A stretch of 64,000 nt of DNA, from positions 186,001 through 250,000 of the forward strand of contig NZ_SRXN01000002.1 in assembly GCF_004827385.1 (NCBI RefSeq). The letters are read 5' to 3'. The translations under genes and the position numbers were made by a program. Under the pieces are notes generated by a model. That model saw only the letters and a list, made by a program, of their open reading frames with translations. It had not been told where the DNA came from and made no database searches. Positions 48,227 through 58,999 of this stretch are shown piece after piece; within the stretch, counting starts at the first letter, position 1; each line of letters starts with the position of its first letter. The DNA comes from Ensifer sp. MPMI2T (GTDB lineage: Bacteria > Pseudomonadota > Alphaproteobacteria > Rhizobiales > Rhizobiaceae).

Positions 48227-48454
48227 AAACGGTGCGACGCGATGCTTAAATCGATTTGCTGGACGCGACGCGGCGGCGTCACCATGATCACAATCGCGTC
48301 ATGTCGACAGAATTAGGCAATAATCCGACAGGATCGACTCTACCGAGCGGCGGAATGGTCTTCTAAGCTTTGGCCGCAGCCTGGCGAATGGCTGCGGCGC
48401 ATGAACGGCATCTCCCCAAATGCCGAGAGCTGCGCCCAACGCGAGGAGACCACC

Positions 48455-48913
48455 ATGGCAATTGTGACGATCAACGGCGTCAAGCACTCGGTCGAAGCCG
48501 AGGCGGATATGCCGCTTCTTTGGGTGATCCGCGATCTTGTGGGCCTGACAGGTACAAAGTTCGGCTGCGGCATGGCGCAATGCGGCGCCTGCACCGTTTA
48601 TGTCGATGGCGCGCCGGTCCGGTCCTGTCAGACGCTCATCGGCGACATCGAAGGGGCCGAGGTAACCACCATCGAAGGGCTCAAGGGCAAGGTCGCGGAA
48701 GCGGTCCAGGGCGTCTGGGCTGATCTCGACGTGCCGCAGTGCGGCTACTGTCAGTCGGGACAAATCATGTCGGCGACAGACCTTCTGACCAATAATCCGA
48801 AGCCCAGCGACGAGGATATCGACGCCGCGATGGCGGGCAATCTCTGTCGTTGCGCCACCTATCATCGAATCCGTGCCGGCATTCATGAAGCCGCAAAGCG
48901 CCTGGAGGGCTGA
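48455..48913 (+). CDS. Molybdenum hydroxylase small [2Fe-2S] subunit (IorA-like)
   Basis: A 152-residue iron-sulfur subunit. The plant-type cluster ligands are in GCGMAQCGACTVYVDG and the second cluster in QCGYCQSGQIMSA and NLCRCATYHRI. This is the organisation of isoquinoline 1-oxidoreductase alpha and aldehyde dehydrogenase small subunits. It passes electrons from the molybdopterin subunit, whose gene begins three bases after its stop. Start 48455 follows GAGGAG. Confidence 0.9.
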   Translation: MAIVTINGVKHSVEAEADMPLLWVIRDLVGLTGTKFGCGMAQCGACTVYVDGAPVRSCQTLIGDIEGAEVTTIEGLKGKVAEAVQGVWADLDVPQCGYCQSGQIMSATDLLTNNPKPSDEDIDAAMAGNLCRCATYHRIRAGIHEAAKRLEG

Positions 48914-48916
48914 GCC

Positions 48917-51133
48917 ATGATCCCGAGACTGATGCAATCGGTTACCCTTCCCGCGGCTCAGGTCCACGCATCGCGGCGGCAGTTCCTCATCGGCGCCCTT
49001 GCTGCCGGCACCGGTATCGCAGTCGGCTTCCACCTCCTGTCTGCTTCTCCCGCGGTCGCGAGCGAGACGGCGACAGCGGCCGGCGACCATAGCTTTTCAC
49101 CCTATCTGACGATCGACGGCGACGGAAAGGTGACCGTGCTTTCGTCGCAGTTCGAGATGGGACAAGGCTCTTATAACGGCATCGCCACGCTGGTAGCGGA
49201 AGAGCTCGACGCCGACTGGTCGGCGATCGACGTGAAGGGGGCTTCCGGCGATATCAAGGCCTACGGCAATATCGCCTTCGGCGGCACGATGCAGGGCACC
49301 GGAGGCTCGACCTCCATGGTGACCTCATGGGAGCGTTATCGCAAGGCGGGCGCCGCAGCCCGCGCGATGCTGGTCGCTGCCGCCGCATCCGAGTGGGGCG
49401 TCAATGCGGGCGAAATCACCGTGGATAACGGGGTTCTTGCCCATCCTTCCGGCAAGAGCGGCGGCTTCGGCGCCTTCGCCGCGAAGGCGGCGACCATGCC
49501 GGTGCCCGGCGACGTCACGCTCAAGCAGCCGGGCGACTGGAAGCTCATCGGCAATGCTGGCCTGAAGCGCTTCGACAGCGCCCGCAAGGCGAACGGTACG
49601 GAGCAGTACACGATCGACGTCAAGCTTCCCGGCTTGCTGACGGCGGTGATGATCCATCCACCTCTGTTCGGCGCCAAGGCGAAGTCCTTCGATGCCTCGG
49701 CCGCCCGTGCCATCAAGGGCGTCGTGGACGTAGTCGAAACGCCGCGCGGTGTCGCCGTAGTCGGTGAAAACATGTGGGCGGCGATCAAGGGACGCGAAGC
49801 GGTCAAGGTGCAGTGGGACGACACGGCGGCGGAAAAGCGTGGAATGCAGCAGATCATATCCATGTACCGCGACCTTGTGAAAAAGGCGCCGGCAGCGGTT
49901 GCGCGCAAGGACGGCGACGCCGACGCTGAATTCGCCAAGGCCACCAAGGTCCTCGAAGCGAACTTCGAGTTCCCCTACCTTGCGCATGCGGCGATGGAGC
50001 CGCTGAACGCGGTCGCGCGCATGAACCAAGACGGCACGCTGGAGATCTGGGGCGGGCATCAGTTCACGGACGTCTACCAGAAGCTCGCCGGCGACGTGGC
50101 CGGGATCGCTCCCGAAAAGGTCCGCCTGCACGTCATGAAGACCGGCGGCAGCTTCGGGCGGCGGGCCGTGTTCGACGGTGATGTCGTGGTCGAGGCCGTG
50201 CATGTGGCCAAGGCCATCGGTTTCCGTGCGCCGGTCAAGATGCAGTGGACACGTGAGGACGACATGCGGGCGGGCCGCTATCGGCCCGCCTATGTGCACA
50301 GCCTCAAGGCCGGCATCGACGAAGACGGGAAACTCGTGGCCTGGAACAATCACATCGTCGGCCAGTCCATTGTGGCAAAGACGGCGTTCGCGGGAATGAT
50401 TCAAAACGGGGTCGACCCGACGTCGGTGGAAGGGGCGCACAATCTCCCCTATGACATCCCGAACCAGACGGTCGGCCTGACGAGCACGGAGGTTGGCGTT
50501 CCGGTTCTGTGGTGGCGCTCGGTCGGCTCGACGCACACCGCCTTCGCGGCCGAAACCTTCCTCGACGAGGTTGCCGAGGCGGCGGGACGCGATCCGGTGG
50601 AATTCCGTCTCTCGATGCTCGAGCCCGACTCGCGCCATGCGACTGTGCTCAAGCTGGCGGCGGAAAAAGCCGAGTGGCAGAAGCCGTTGCCCGAAGGTCG
50701 CTTCCGCGGTGTCGCCCTCGCCGAAAGCTTCGGCTCCGTGGTGGCACAGATCGCCGAGGTATCGACCGACGGGAATGGCCAGATCAAGGTCGAACGCGTG
50801 GTCGCTGCCGTTGATTGCGGTCTGGCGATCAACCCGGACCAGGTCCGCGCCCAGGTGGAGGGCGGCATCGGCTTCGGGCTCGGCGCCATAATGGGCGAGG
50901 AAATCACGCTGACGGACGGCAAGGTCGATCAGGGCAATTTTGACATGTATGCGCCGCTCAGGATCGACGCCATGCCAAAGGTGGAAGTCCATATCGTGCC
51001 CTCGGCCAATCCGCCCTCCGGCATCGGCGAACCTGGCGTTCCGCCGATCGGCCCGGCCGTTGCCAATGCCGCCTACAAGGCGCTCGGCAAGCGGATCCGC
51101 GTCATGCCGTTCTCAAAATCGCTCAACGCATGA
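48917..51133 (+). CDS. Molybdenum hydroxylase large subunit (IorB-like)
   Basis: A 738-residue molybdopterin-cytosine-dinucleotide enzyme of the isoquinoline 1-oxidoreductase beta / aldehyde dehydrogenase type. A twin-arginine-like signal [19 protein letters not shown] is at residues 19-37, so the complex may be exported. Mo-site segments include [30 protein letters not shown] and the C-terminal [17 protein letters not shown] with the catalytic Glu. The usual FAD subunit is absent; members of this group typically donate electrons to cytochrome or quinone acceptors. The substrate (aldehyde or N-heterocycle) is unknown. Confidence 0.88.
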   Translation: MIPRLMQSVTLPAAQVHASRRQFLIGALAAGTGIAVGFHLLSASPAVASETATAAGDHSFSPYLTIDGDGKVTVLSSQFEMGQGSYNGIATLVAEELDADWSAIDVKGASGDIKAYGNIAFGGTMQGTGGSTSMVTSWERYRKAGAAARAMLVAAAASEWGVNAGEITVDNGVLAHPSGKSGGFGAFAAKAATMPVPGDVTLKQPGDWKLIGNAGLKRFDSARKANGTEQYTIDVKLPGLLTAVMIHPPLFGAKAKSFDASAARAIKGVVDVVETPRGVAVVGENMWAAIKGREAVKVQWDDTAAEKRGMQQIISMYRDLVKKAPAAVARKDGDADAEFAKATKVLEANFEFPYLAHAAMEPLNAVARMNQDGTLEIWGGHQFTDVYQKLAGDVAGIAPEKVRLHVMKTGGSFGRRAVFDGDVVVEAVHVAKAIGFRAPVKMQWTREDDMRAGRYRPAYVHSLKAGIDEDGKLVAWNNHIVGQSIVAKTAFAGMIQNGVDPTSVEGAHNLPYDIPNQTVGLTSTEVGVPVLWWRSVGSTHTAFAAETFLDEVAEAAGRDPVEFRLSMLEPDSRHATVLKLAAEKAEWQKPLPEGRFRGVALAESFGSVVAQIAEVSTDGNGQIKVERVVAAVDCGLAINPDQVRAQVEGGIGFGLGAIMGEEITLTDGKVDQGNFDMYAPLRIDAMPKVEVHIVPSANPPSGIGEPGVPPIGPAVANAAYKALGKRIRVMPFSKSLNA

Positions 51134-51140
51134 TCTCCTC

Positions 51141-51166
51141 TGCCCGGCCGCCACTGCGGCCGGGCA
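51141..51166 (+). terminator. Terminator of the molybdenum hydroxylase operon
   Basis: TGCCCGGCCGC and GCGGCCGGGCA pair exactly around a four-base loop, 8 bases after the large-subunit stop. There is little T following. Confidence 0.75.
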
Positions 51167-51172
51167 TTCAGC

Positions 51173-51233
51173 TTACAGCGCCGGAAGTCGTCTAAGACGC
51201 GCAAATGTCGCTGTAGCGCTTTGAATCACTGCG
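51173..51233 (+). repeat. RIME-type repeat, first palindrome only
   Basis: TTACAGCGCCGGAAGTCG, TCTAAGACGCGC, TGTCGCTGTAGCGCTTTGAATC mark the left half of the element, ending just before the oxyR stop. The second palindrome is missing. Confidence 0.75.
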
Positions 51234-51239
51234 AAGAGA

Positions 51240-52151
51240 TCAGATTTCGCTGTTCGCCTGCATCGCGCCCGCGGACTGACGAACGACTTCCGAAATCTGC
51301 AGGAGCTGCTTGGCCAAGGGGCTGGTCTTGCGCCAGACCATGCCGATTGTGCGCGAGGGCTGGGGATTCTCGAAGCGGGCAACAGACACGGACGCCGAGC
51401 GCGTTTCCACCGGCACGGCCATTTCCGGGATCAGAGTGACACCGATGCCGGCGCTGACCATTTGAACCAGCGTGGACAGAGAGCTACCGTCCAGCAATTC
51501 CCGCGGCAGCGCCGAACGCATATTGCAGAACGACAGGGCCTGATCGCGAAAGCAATGCCCCTCCTCCAGGAGCAGCAGCCGCATTTCACGCAAGCTTTCG
51601 CGACCGGGCACCGGCTTTCCCTCGTCCTCATCCGGCCGAACCAGCACGAAATTCTCCTCGAACAGCGCAACCTCGGTCAAGGACGGTTCGGATATCGGCA
51701 GCGCCACGATGGCCGTGTCGAGCCTGCCCTCCAACAGGTCCTGGACCAGCTTCGACGTCAGCGTCTCGCGCACGTTGATGTCGAGCCCGTCATACATGCG
51801 GGTGAGATTGCCTATGATCCGAGGCAGCAGGTAGGGTGCGACCGTCGGGATGACGCCGATCCGCAGCCGTCCCGCGAGCCGATCCTGCGAGGCGCGCGCC
51901 AGGTCTCCGATTTCATCGACGGAACGCAGGATATCGCGCACGCGCTGGGCAAGCACTTCTCCAAAGCTGCTAAGCCGCACCTGACGCGCGCCTCTTTCAA
52001 ACAGCTCCGTGCCGAGCGCTTCCTCCAGTTCCTTGATCTGCACCGACAATGCAGGCTGAGAGATCGCACAGGCATCCGCCGCGCGCCCGAAATGGCCGTA
52101 TCGGGCCAATGCCTCGAAATAGCGAAGCTGCTTGAGCGTGAAATTGATCAT
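51240..52151 (-). CDS. oxyR: Hydrogen peroxide-sensing regulator OxyR
   Basis: A 303-residue LysR-family regulator. The N-terminal helix-turn-helix lies in residues 18-40 (GHFGRAADACAISQPALSVQIKELE). The redox cysteines Cys200 and Cys209 (HCFRDQALSFC) match the spacing of the E. coli peroxide switch. It is divergent from katG across a 279-base gap, as in many alphaproteobacteria, and would activate it on oxidation. No perfect OxyR half-site was identified by eye. Confidence 0.93.
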   Translation of the reverse strand: MINFTLKQLRYFEALARYGHFGRAADACAISQPALSVQIKELEEALGTELFERGARQVRLSSFGEVLAQRVRDILRSVDEIGDLARASQDRLAGRLRIGVIPTVAPYLLPRIIGNLTRMYDGLDINVRETLTSKLVQDLLEGRLDTAIVALPISEPSLTEVALFEENFVLVRPDEDEGKPVPGRESLREMRLLLLEEGHCFRDQALSFCNMRSALPRELLDGSSLSTLVQMVSAGIGVTLIPEMAVPVETRSASVSVARFENPQPSRTIGMVWRKTSPLAKQLLQISEVVRQSAGAMQANSEI

Positions 52152-52388
52152 AACCGCATCTTATCGCAGCGATCAGGAAATCCAACTTAAATTAATGGAA
52201 CCCATTTGCTAGAGTGACTAAGCTGCAGAGAAGACAGCCAACGTACCGCCTCGAACTCCGATGGCGGAAGGTCATCGATGTTCTGGCCACTCAGCGTTGG
52301 CACTCGAGGCTGTTTGTTTCAGGGTCTCTTCCCGGGAGGACCTCAAGCAAAAGGACATCCATGTGCCTGGCGCTCGCGCTGGCCATGA

Positions 52389-54611
<2,223 letters not shown>

Positions 54612-54661
54612 TCCTGGCCGAATCCGCCGCCCCGCGTGGGGGCGGTACGCAAATATAGGAA

Positions 54662-54688
54662 GTGGTCCCGGCGATTCGCCGGGACCAC
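54662..54688 (+). terminator. katG terminator
   Basis: GTGGTCCCGGCG (54662-54673) and CGCCGGGACCAC (54677-54688) pair exactly around ATT, 51 bases after the katG stop. T-run is weak. Confidence 0.8.
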
Positions 54689-54790
54689 GCTTCGGGTTAA
54701 GGACGCCATCCACCCACGTGAGAGAATCCGAACCAGCTCCATTGAATGGTGCCCGGTTCGCCATCGCCAAGCACTCACACGGGACGGAGC

Positions 54791-54828
54791 TTGACAACGT
54801 GGTGACCGAATGAGAACATAACGTGAAC
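54791..54828 (+). promoter_or_regulatory. LexA-controlled promoter (SOS box)
   Basis: TTGACA at 54791-54796, then 17 bases, then GAACAT at 54814-54819. GAAC-ATAACGT-GAAC (54814-54828) is the direct-repeat LexA box of alphaproteobacteria (GTTC-N7-GTTC on the other strand), overlapping the -10. Strong evidence for SOS control of the small gene that follows. Confidence 0.8.
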
Positions 54829-54843
54829 ATTCGGAGGATTCTC

Positions 54844-55020
54844 ATGACCCATGCCGAAGAAGTCATAAACCGCGCTATGGCCGTCGTCGCTGCTTCTCGC
54901 GTTCGGCGAGAGCGCGAGGAAGAACGGCGGAGACAGATCTTCGGGCGGATACAGCTGACCCCGCCTCTGCCCGCGCTGAAGCGCGGCGGCGCGCAGCTTT
55001 CGCTCAATCTCGACAGTTAA
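54844..55020 (+). CDS. SOS-regulated 58-residue microprotein
   Basis: A 58-residue protein with a perfect ribosome site (GGAGG, 6 bases before ATG 54844) and an alphaproteobacterial LexA box 16 bases upstream. The sequence is Arg/Glu-rich in the middle (SRVRREREEERRRQIFGRIQ) and ends GGAQLSLNLDS; the QLSLNL C-terminus resembles sliding-clamp binding peptides (QLxLF type), a weak similarity. No membrane helix, so it differs from known SOS division inhibitors such as SidA. No family recognised. Confidence 0.75.
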   Translation: MTHAEEVINRAMAVVAASRVRREREEERRRQIFGRIQLTPPLPALKRGGAQLSLNLDS

Positions 55021-55196
55021 GGAAGCCGAAGAAGCGGTTGTCGCGGGCTGGAGTCGAAGCGATCCCCGCAGGCACGATGAGGATGCAAAGGCCGCGGCCG
55101 CAACTTTCCTTGCAGATTGCAGACGCCTGCGCCGCCGGCAGCTTTATCGCGCAGCAGCCGCGGATTGCCGCGCGGATGGCGGCCAAGCTTTGATGA

Positions 55197-55466
55197 ATGA
55201 CGATGAGGCATCGGCGGGGAATAGACCTGGCACCGCGCGGGGAGACCGCGGAATCCGCCTCGACCCTGGAGACACTGCCCGAATGGTATGTGCTCGTGGC
55301 CAGGTGCGGGAAGTGTCTGCACCAGGCTACGGTTGATCGTCGTCAGATTGCCAGAACGCGCGGTGGCGGCACGTCCTTGATGGCCATTGCAGGCATGTTG
55401 AAATGTCGGCGATGCGGAAACGCCGAGGGAAATGAGCTGTTGCTCGGCAGGCTGCCGCGCGATTGA
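55197..55466 (+). CDS. Small CxxC zinc-ribbon-like protein
   Basis: An 89-residue frame with two CxxC pairs, ARCGKCLHQATV and LKCRRCGNAEGNELLLGRL, likely binding one zinc. The start is uncertain: ATG 55197 and 55203 are close, and no strong ribosome site is visible. Similar small proteins occur widely in rhizobia without known function. Flanked by RIME repeats downstream. Confidence 0.6.
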   Translation: MTMRHRRGIDLAPRGETAESASTLETLPEWYVLVARCGKCLHQATVDRRQIARTRGGGTSLMAIAGMLKCRRCGNAEGNELLLGRLPRD

Positions 55467-55542
55467 GGTCGTGGAGTGGGGGTGTGAGTACGCATTTTTG
55501 TTACCCCCCGATCTGAGGCGCCTGTCGTTCTGACAATGGCCT

Positions 55543-55613
55543 GCTGCATGTTTGCAGCAATTCAGGATGTGACAGCGACCTTTGTGCGTCCGAAAAGCCG
55601 CGCGGCGCTGTAG
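55543..55613 (-). repeat. RIME-type repeat, partial copy
   Basis: Reverse copy: CTGCATGTTTGCAGCAATTC, GCGACCTTTGTGCGTCC and CGCGCGGCGCTGTAG. The second palindrome is missing. Confidence 0.8.
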
Positions 55614-55671
55614 AAATGTTCATTTGCTGGGGGTTTTGCCGCTCTTGTCCTTTTTCAACTTGACCGGACTC

Positions 55672-55775
55672 GCTGCATGTTTCCTTAAATCGGAGCCGAT
55701 TTAAGGACAAAACCATGCAGCAATTCGAAGTGCTACAGCGTCTTTTGCGCGTCTGATAGGACGCGCGGCGCTGCG
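55672..55775 (-). repeat. RIME-type repeat, complete copy
   Basis: Full reverse copy: CTGCATGTTT, CCTTAAATCGG paired with CCGATTTAAGG, CAATTCGAAGTGCTACAGCG and GACGCGCGGCGCTG. It ends 63 bases before the helicase start, so it lies in or next to that gene's leader. Confidence 0.9.
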
Positions 55776-55837
55776 GTGTCGACGGTGATCAGCTCTGTGC
55801 AGAGCCGGACTCATTGCGGAACGAACATGGCAGGCGA

Positions 55838-57898
55838 ATGAGCGCAGCTTATCTTGAAAAACTGAACGACAGGCAGCGCAGCGCCGTCGAGCATGGTATC
55901 GGACCGGACCACGGCATTGTCGGCGGACCATTGCTGATTATCGCCGGCGCGGGATCGGGGAAGACCAACACGTTGGCTCACCGGGTCGCTCACCTGATCG
56001 TCAATGGGGCTGATCCCCGCCGCATCCTTCTCATGACCTTTTCGCGCCGGGCCGCGGCTGAGATGTCGCGCCGTGTCGAGCGCATTTGTGCCCAGGTGCT
56101 TGGTGCCGGCTCCGGCGTGATGACGGACGCCCTCGCCTGGGCTGGAACATTTCATGGTATTGGAGCGCGCCTGCTCAGGATCTACGCCGAACAGATCGGC
56201 CTGAACGTGGACTTCACCGTCCACGACCGCGAGGACAGCGCCGATTTGATGAACCTCGTCCGCCACGAGCTCGGATTCTCGAAGACCGAAAGCAGGTTTC
56301 CGACGAAGGGCACGTGCTTGGCGATCTATTCGCGGACGGTGAATTCGCAGGCGCCGCTGAACGACGTGCTCCGGACTTGGTACCCATGGGTTTCCGGTTG
56401 GGAGAATGAGCTGAAGGCGCTGTTTGCCGGATACGTCGAAGCCAAGCAGGCGCAGAACGTTCTCGATTACGATGACCTGCTTCTTTATTGGGAGCAGATG
56501 GTGAGCGACCCATCACTCGCCGCCGACATCGGCGGCCGGTTCGACCATGTGCTCGTCGACGAATACCAGGACACCAACAAACTGCAGTCCTCCGTCCTGA
56601 TGGCGCTGAAGCCCGGCGGGCGCGGCCTGACGGTCGTCGGCGACGACGCACAGTCTATCTATTCCTTTCGGGCGGCGACCGTTCGCAACATCCTCGATTT
56701 TCCGAAGGAGTTCTCCCCGCCCGCCGACGTCATCACGCTCGACCGGAACTACCGTTCGACGCAGACGATCCTTGCGGCCGCCAATGGCGTCATCGAGCTT
56801 GCACGCGAGCGGTTCACCAAGAATCTCTGGACGGACAGACAGTCGGCGGAGCGTCCGAAGCTGCTGACGGTCAGGGACGAGAGCGATCAGGCGAACTATA
56901 TCGTTGAGCAGGTCCTCGCCAACCGCGAGACGGGAATGCGTTTGAAGCAGCAGGCCGTGTTGTTTCGCACCTCGAACCACAGTGGTCCACTCGAGGTGGA
57001 GCTCACCCGCCGCAACATCCCGTTCGTGAAGTTCGGCGGCCTGAAATTCCTCGACTCGGCCCATGTGAAGGACATGCTCGCGGTGCTGCGTTTCGCCCAG
57101 AACCCGCGGGACCGCGTCGCCGGTTTCCGGCTGCTTCAGATGCTCCCCGGAATCGGGCCGCAAACCGCCGGCAAGATCCTGGACGCGATCGCGGCCGACC
57201 CCGAGCCGCTGATGACGCTTGCCGAGATCCCCTCCCCGCCCAAAAGCGGGGACGACTGGGTGCGTCTCGTAGAACTGCTGCAGGGCCTGCGCCGGTCCGG
57301 ATGGCCCGCGGAAATCGCCATGGTGCGCGCCTGGTACGAGCCGCATCTCGACCGCATCCACGAGGATGCCGAGACACGGAAGGCCGACCTTCTGCAACTC
57401 GAGCAGATCGCTTCCGGCTATCCGAGCCGCGAGCGTTTTCTGACGGAACTGACGCTCGATCCGCCGGATGCGACCAGCGACCAGGCGGGCGTGCCGCTGC
57501 TCGACGAGGACTATCTGATCCTGTCGACCATTCATTCGGCCAAAGGACAGGAATGGCGCTCCGTCTTCATGCTCAACGTGGTCGACGGCTGCATTCCGTC
57601 TGACCTCGGAACGGGGACGACGCATGATATCGAGGAAGAGCGGCGGCTGCTCTATGTCGGCATGACGCGCGCCAAGGACAGCCTGACGCTGGTGGTCCCT
57701 CAGCGCTTCTTCACCGGTGGCCAGCACGCGCAGGGCGATCGCCATGTCTATGCGAGCCGGACGCGGTTTATTCCCGCGACGCTCCTGCAATTCTTCGAGA
57801 CCGCAAACTGGCCTATGGCCAGCCCGACGAGCGACGAGCGCAACGCCCTGCAGGTCCGGCTCGACGTCGCCGCGCGCATGCGCGGCATGTGGCGATAA
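55838..57898 (+). CDS. UvrD/Rep-family superfamily 1 DNA helicase
   Basis: A 686-residue 3'-5' helicase of UvrD type. Motifs visible: Q motif LNDRQRSAV, Walker A AGAGSGKTNTLAHR, motif Ia LMTFSRRAAAEM, motif II LVDEYQDTN, motif III VVGDDAQSIYSFRAAT, motif IV LDRNYRST, motif V TIHSAKGQEWRSVFML and motif VI ERRLLYVGMTRAKDSL. It is shorter than housekeeping UvrD and lacks the C-terminal extension, so it is probably an accessory paralogue. Start 55838 rather than an in-frame ATG at 55814. Confidence 0.92.
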   Translation: MSAAYLEKLNDRQRSAVEHGIGPDHGIVGGPLLIIAGAGSGKTNTLAHRVAHLIVNGADPRRILLMTFSRRAAAEMSRRVERICAQVLGAGSGVMTDALAWAGTFHGIGARLLRIYAEQIGLNVDFTVHDREDSADLMNLVRHELGFSKTESRFPTKGTCLAIYSRTVNSQAPLNDVLRTWYPWVSGWENELKALFAGYVEAKQAQNVLDYDDLLLYWEQMVSDPSLAADIGGRFDHVLVDEYQDTNKLQSSVLMALKPGGRGLTVVGDDAQSIYSFRAATVRNILDFPKEFSPPADVITLDRNYRSTQTILAAANGVIELARERFTKNLWTDRQSAERPKLLTVRDESDQANYIVEQVLANRETGMRLKQQAVLFRTSNHSGPLEVELTRRNIPFVKFGGLKFLDSAHVKDMLAVLRFAQNPRDRVAGFRLLQMLPGIGPQTAGKILDAIAADPEPLMTLAEIPSPPKSGDDWVRLVELLQGLRRSGWPAEIAMVRAWYEPHLDRIHEDAETRKADLLQLEQIASGYPSRERFLTELTLDPPDATSDQAGVPLLDEDYLILSTIHSAKGQEWRSVFMLNVVDGCIPSDLGTGTTHDIEEERRLLYVGMTRAKDSLTLVVPQRFFTGGQHAQGDRHVYASRTRFIPATLLQFFETANWPMASPTSDERNALQVRLDVAARMRGMWR

Positions 57899-57959
57899 GA
57901 GCCATAGCAATCGCGCAGAGGAACGCCTGCTACGACTGAACGCCCCTCCGCCGGTTATT

Positions 57960-58059
57960 ATGACTTTAGGTCTAAGCGACCTAAAGTCATAAACGTGATC
58001 GATTCTAATGCGTTAGAGGGATGCGGGCGGAAAACGCACACACCTTTCCTCATCCCGCT
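57960..58059. repeat. Mosaic palindromes preceding a RIME copy
   Basis: ATGACTTTAGGTC (57960-57972) and GACCTAAAGTCAT (57978-57990) form an exact 13-bp inverted repeat with a TAAGC loop. A second module follows, GTTAGAGGGATGCGGGCGG to CCTCATCCCGCTCT (about 58011-58059), with AGAG-ATG paired to CAT-CTCT. These are joined to the RIME copy that starts at 58060, giving one compound mosaic between the helicase and EF-hand genes. Confidence 0.75.
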
Positions 58060-58165
58060 CTACAGCGCCGTGCGTCCTTTAGGACGCACACGGACGCTAT
58101 AACTCTTTGAATCTACGCATCGTGATTTCCGAAAATCGGGTCCGATTTTCGGGCCTATGCGCTAG
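58060..58165 (+). repeat. RIME-type repeat, variant second palindrome
   Basis: Forward copy: CTACAGCGCCGTGCGTCC, TAGGACGCACACGGACG and CGAAAATCGGGTCCGATTTTCGG as second palindrome, in place of the usual CCTTAAATCGG. Its end overlaps the stop of the EF-hand gene. Confidence 0.85.
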
Positions 58166-58578
58166 GGCCGCATGAATGCCTGGATCTCTTCGGTAGAAAC
58201 CTTCCCGTCCTTGTTGGCGTCGACCTTGTCGAAGATTCGCTTGTGGATAGCCGTCACCTCGTCGAAAGAGAGGCTGCCGTCCCCATCCGCATCGGCGATG
58301 GCGAACATTATCTTCATCATGTGCCCGCGCATGGCCATCATCGGCATGTGGCCCATCATGCCCCGGCGCATCATGCCACGGCCCATCATCTCCTCCTCGC
58401 CAGGCTGATCGCCTTCCCTCATCATTTCTTCGGGGCCGGGGGACTGCTCCTCCGTTTCGGGTGACTCCTCCGGCGGACGCTCTTCGCTCTCGGTTGTTTG
58501 CGCGCTGGCGCCTGCACTTACACCAAGGGCGATGAGACCGGCAACAGCGGCCGAACGCAGTAATCCAGTCGGTATCAT
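58162..58578 (-). CDS. Exported Met-rich EF-hand protein
   Basis: A 138-residue protein with signal peptide (to about ASAQ), a Pro/Glu-rich linker (residues 29-60), a Met-rich stretch MMGRGMMRRGMMGHMPMMAM (64-83), and two canonical EF-hands with ligands Asp96-Glu107 (DADGDGSLSFDE) and Asp120-Glu131 (DANKDGKVSTEE). The Met-His-rich segment suggests copper or other soft-metal binding in addition to calcium. Start 58578 follows GGAGGAG. Isolated; function unknown. Confidence 0.85.
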   Translation of the reverse strand: MIPTGLLRSAAVAGLIALGVSAGASAQTTESEERPPEESPETEEQSPGPEEMMREGDQPGEEEMMGRGMMRRGMMGHMPMMAMRGHMMKIMFAIADADGDGSLSFDEVTAIHKRIFDKVDANKDGKVSTEEIQAFMRP

Positions 58579-58999
58579 GGACTCCTCCTTCCCGTCAGGG
58601 CCTTCAGAACCGTTCGAAGCCATCCGCGTTCGCCGCCGATGGCCGATGACCCACGCTATTATATCCTAGATCGGCGACAGCCTCGCGACCTTGCACCAGA
58701 TCAAATTGTCGGGAAAAGTCGCCTATGGGTTTCGGGCGCGGGAGCCGACATGCCGCATGCCGCCGCGGCAGACCTGCGATGGCATTGTGTGTGGTGCGCA
58801 GCCGTTGTACCGTACAGTTACAGCGCCGTGCGGCTTTTCCAGACGCACAAAGGTCGCTGTAGCACTTTGAATTGCTGCGTGTTTTAAGTCGGCTACGATT
58901 TAAGGAAACATGCGGTAGACAAGCGCGCAGATTGCCAGTGGATAGCCGGCGCCAAAGTCCGGCCACTTGTTTCAACCCGTTGGATAAGTAGCCACGGAC
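58579..58999. other. Intergenic stretch holding one RIME copy
   Basis: Lies between the divergent EF-hand gene and nuoH. Apart from the RIME copy at 58818-58918 I see no gene. Promoters for both must lie here. Confidence 0.5.
58818..58918 (+). repeat. RIME-type repeat, near-complete copy
   Basis: Forward copy: TTACAGCGCCGTGCGGC, TCGCTGTAGCACTTTGAATTG, TGCTGCGTGTTTTAAGTCGG and CGATTTAAGGAAACATGCGG. The second palindrome is slightly shortened. It lies 82 bases before nuoH. Confidence 0.85.

Noticed and set aside
49325-50992. A 555-codon antisense frame within the molybdenum hydroxylase
   Set aside because: Codon pattern and His/Arg-rich composition are those of a mirror frame; the sense protein is unambiguous.
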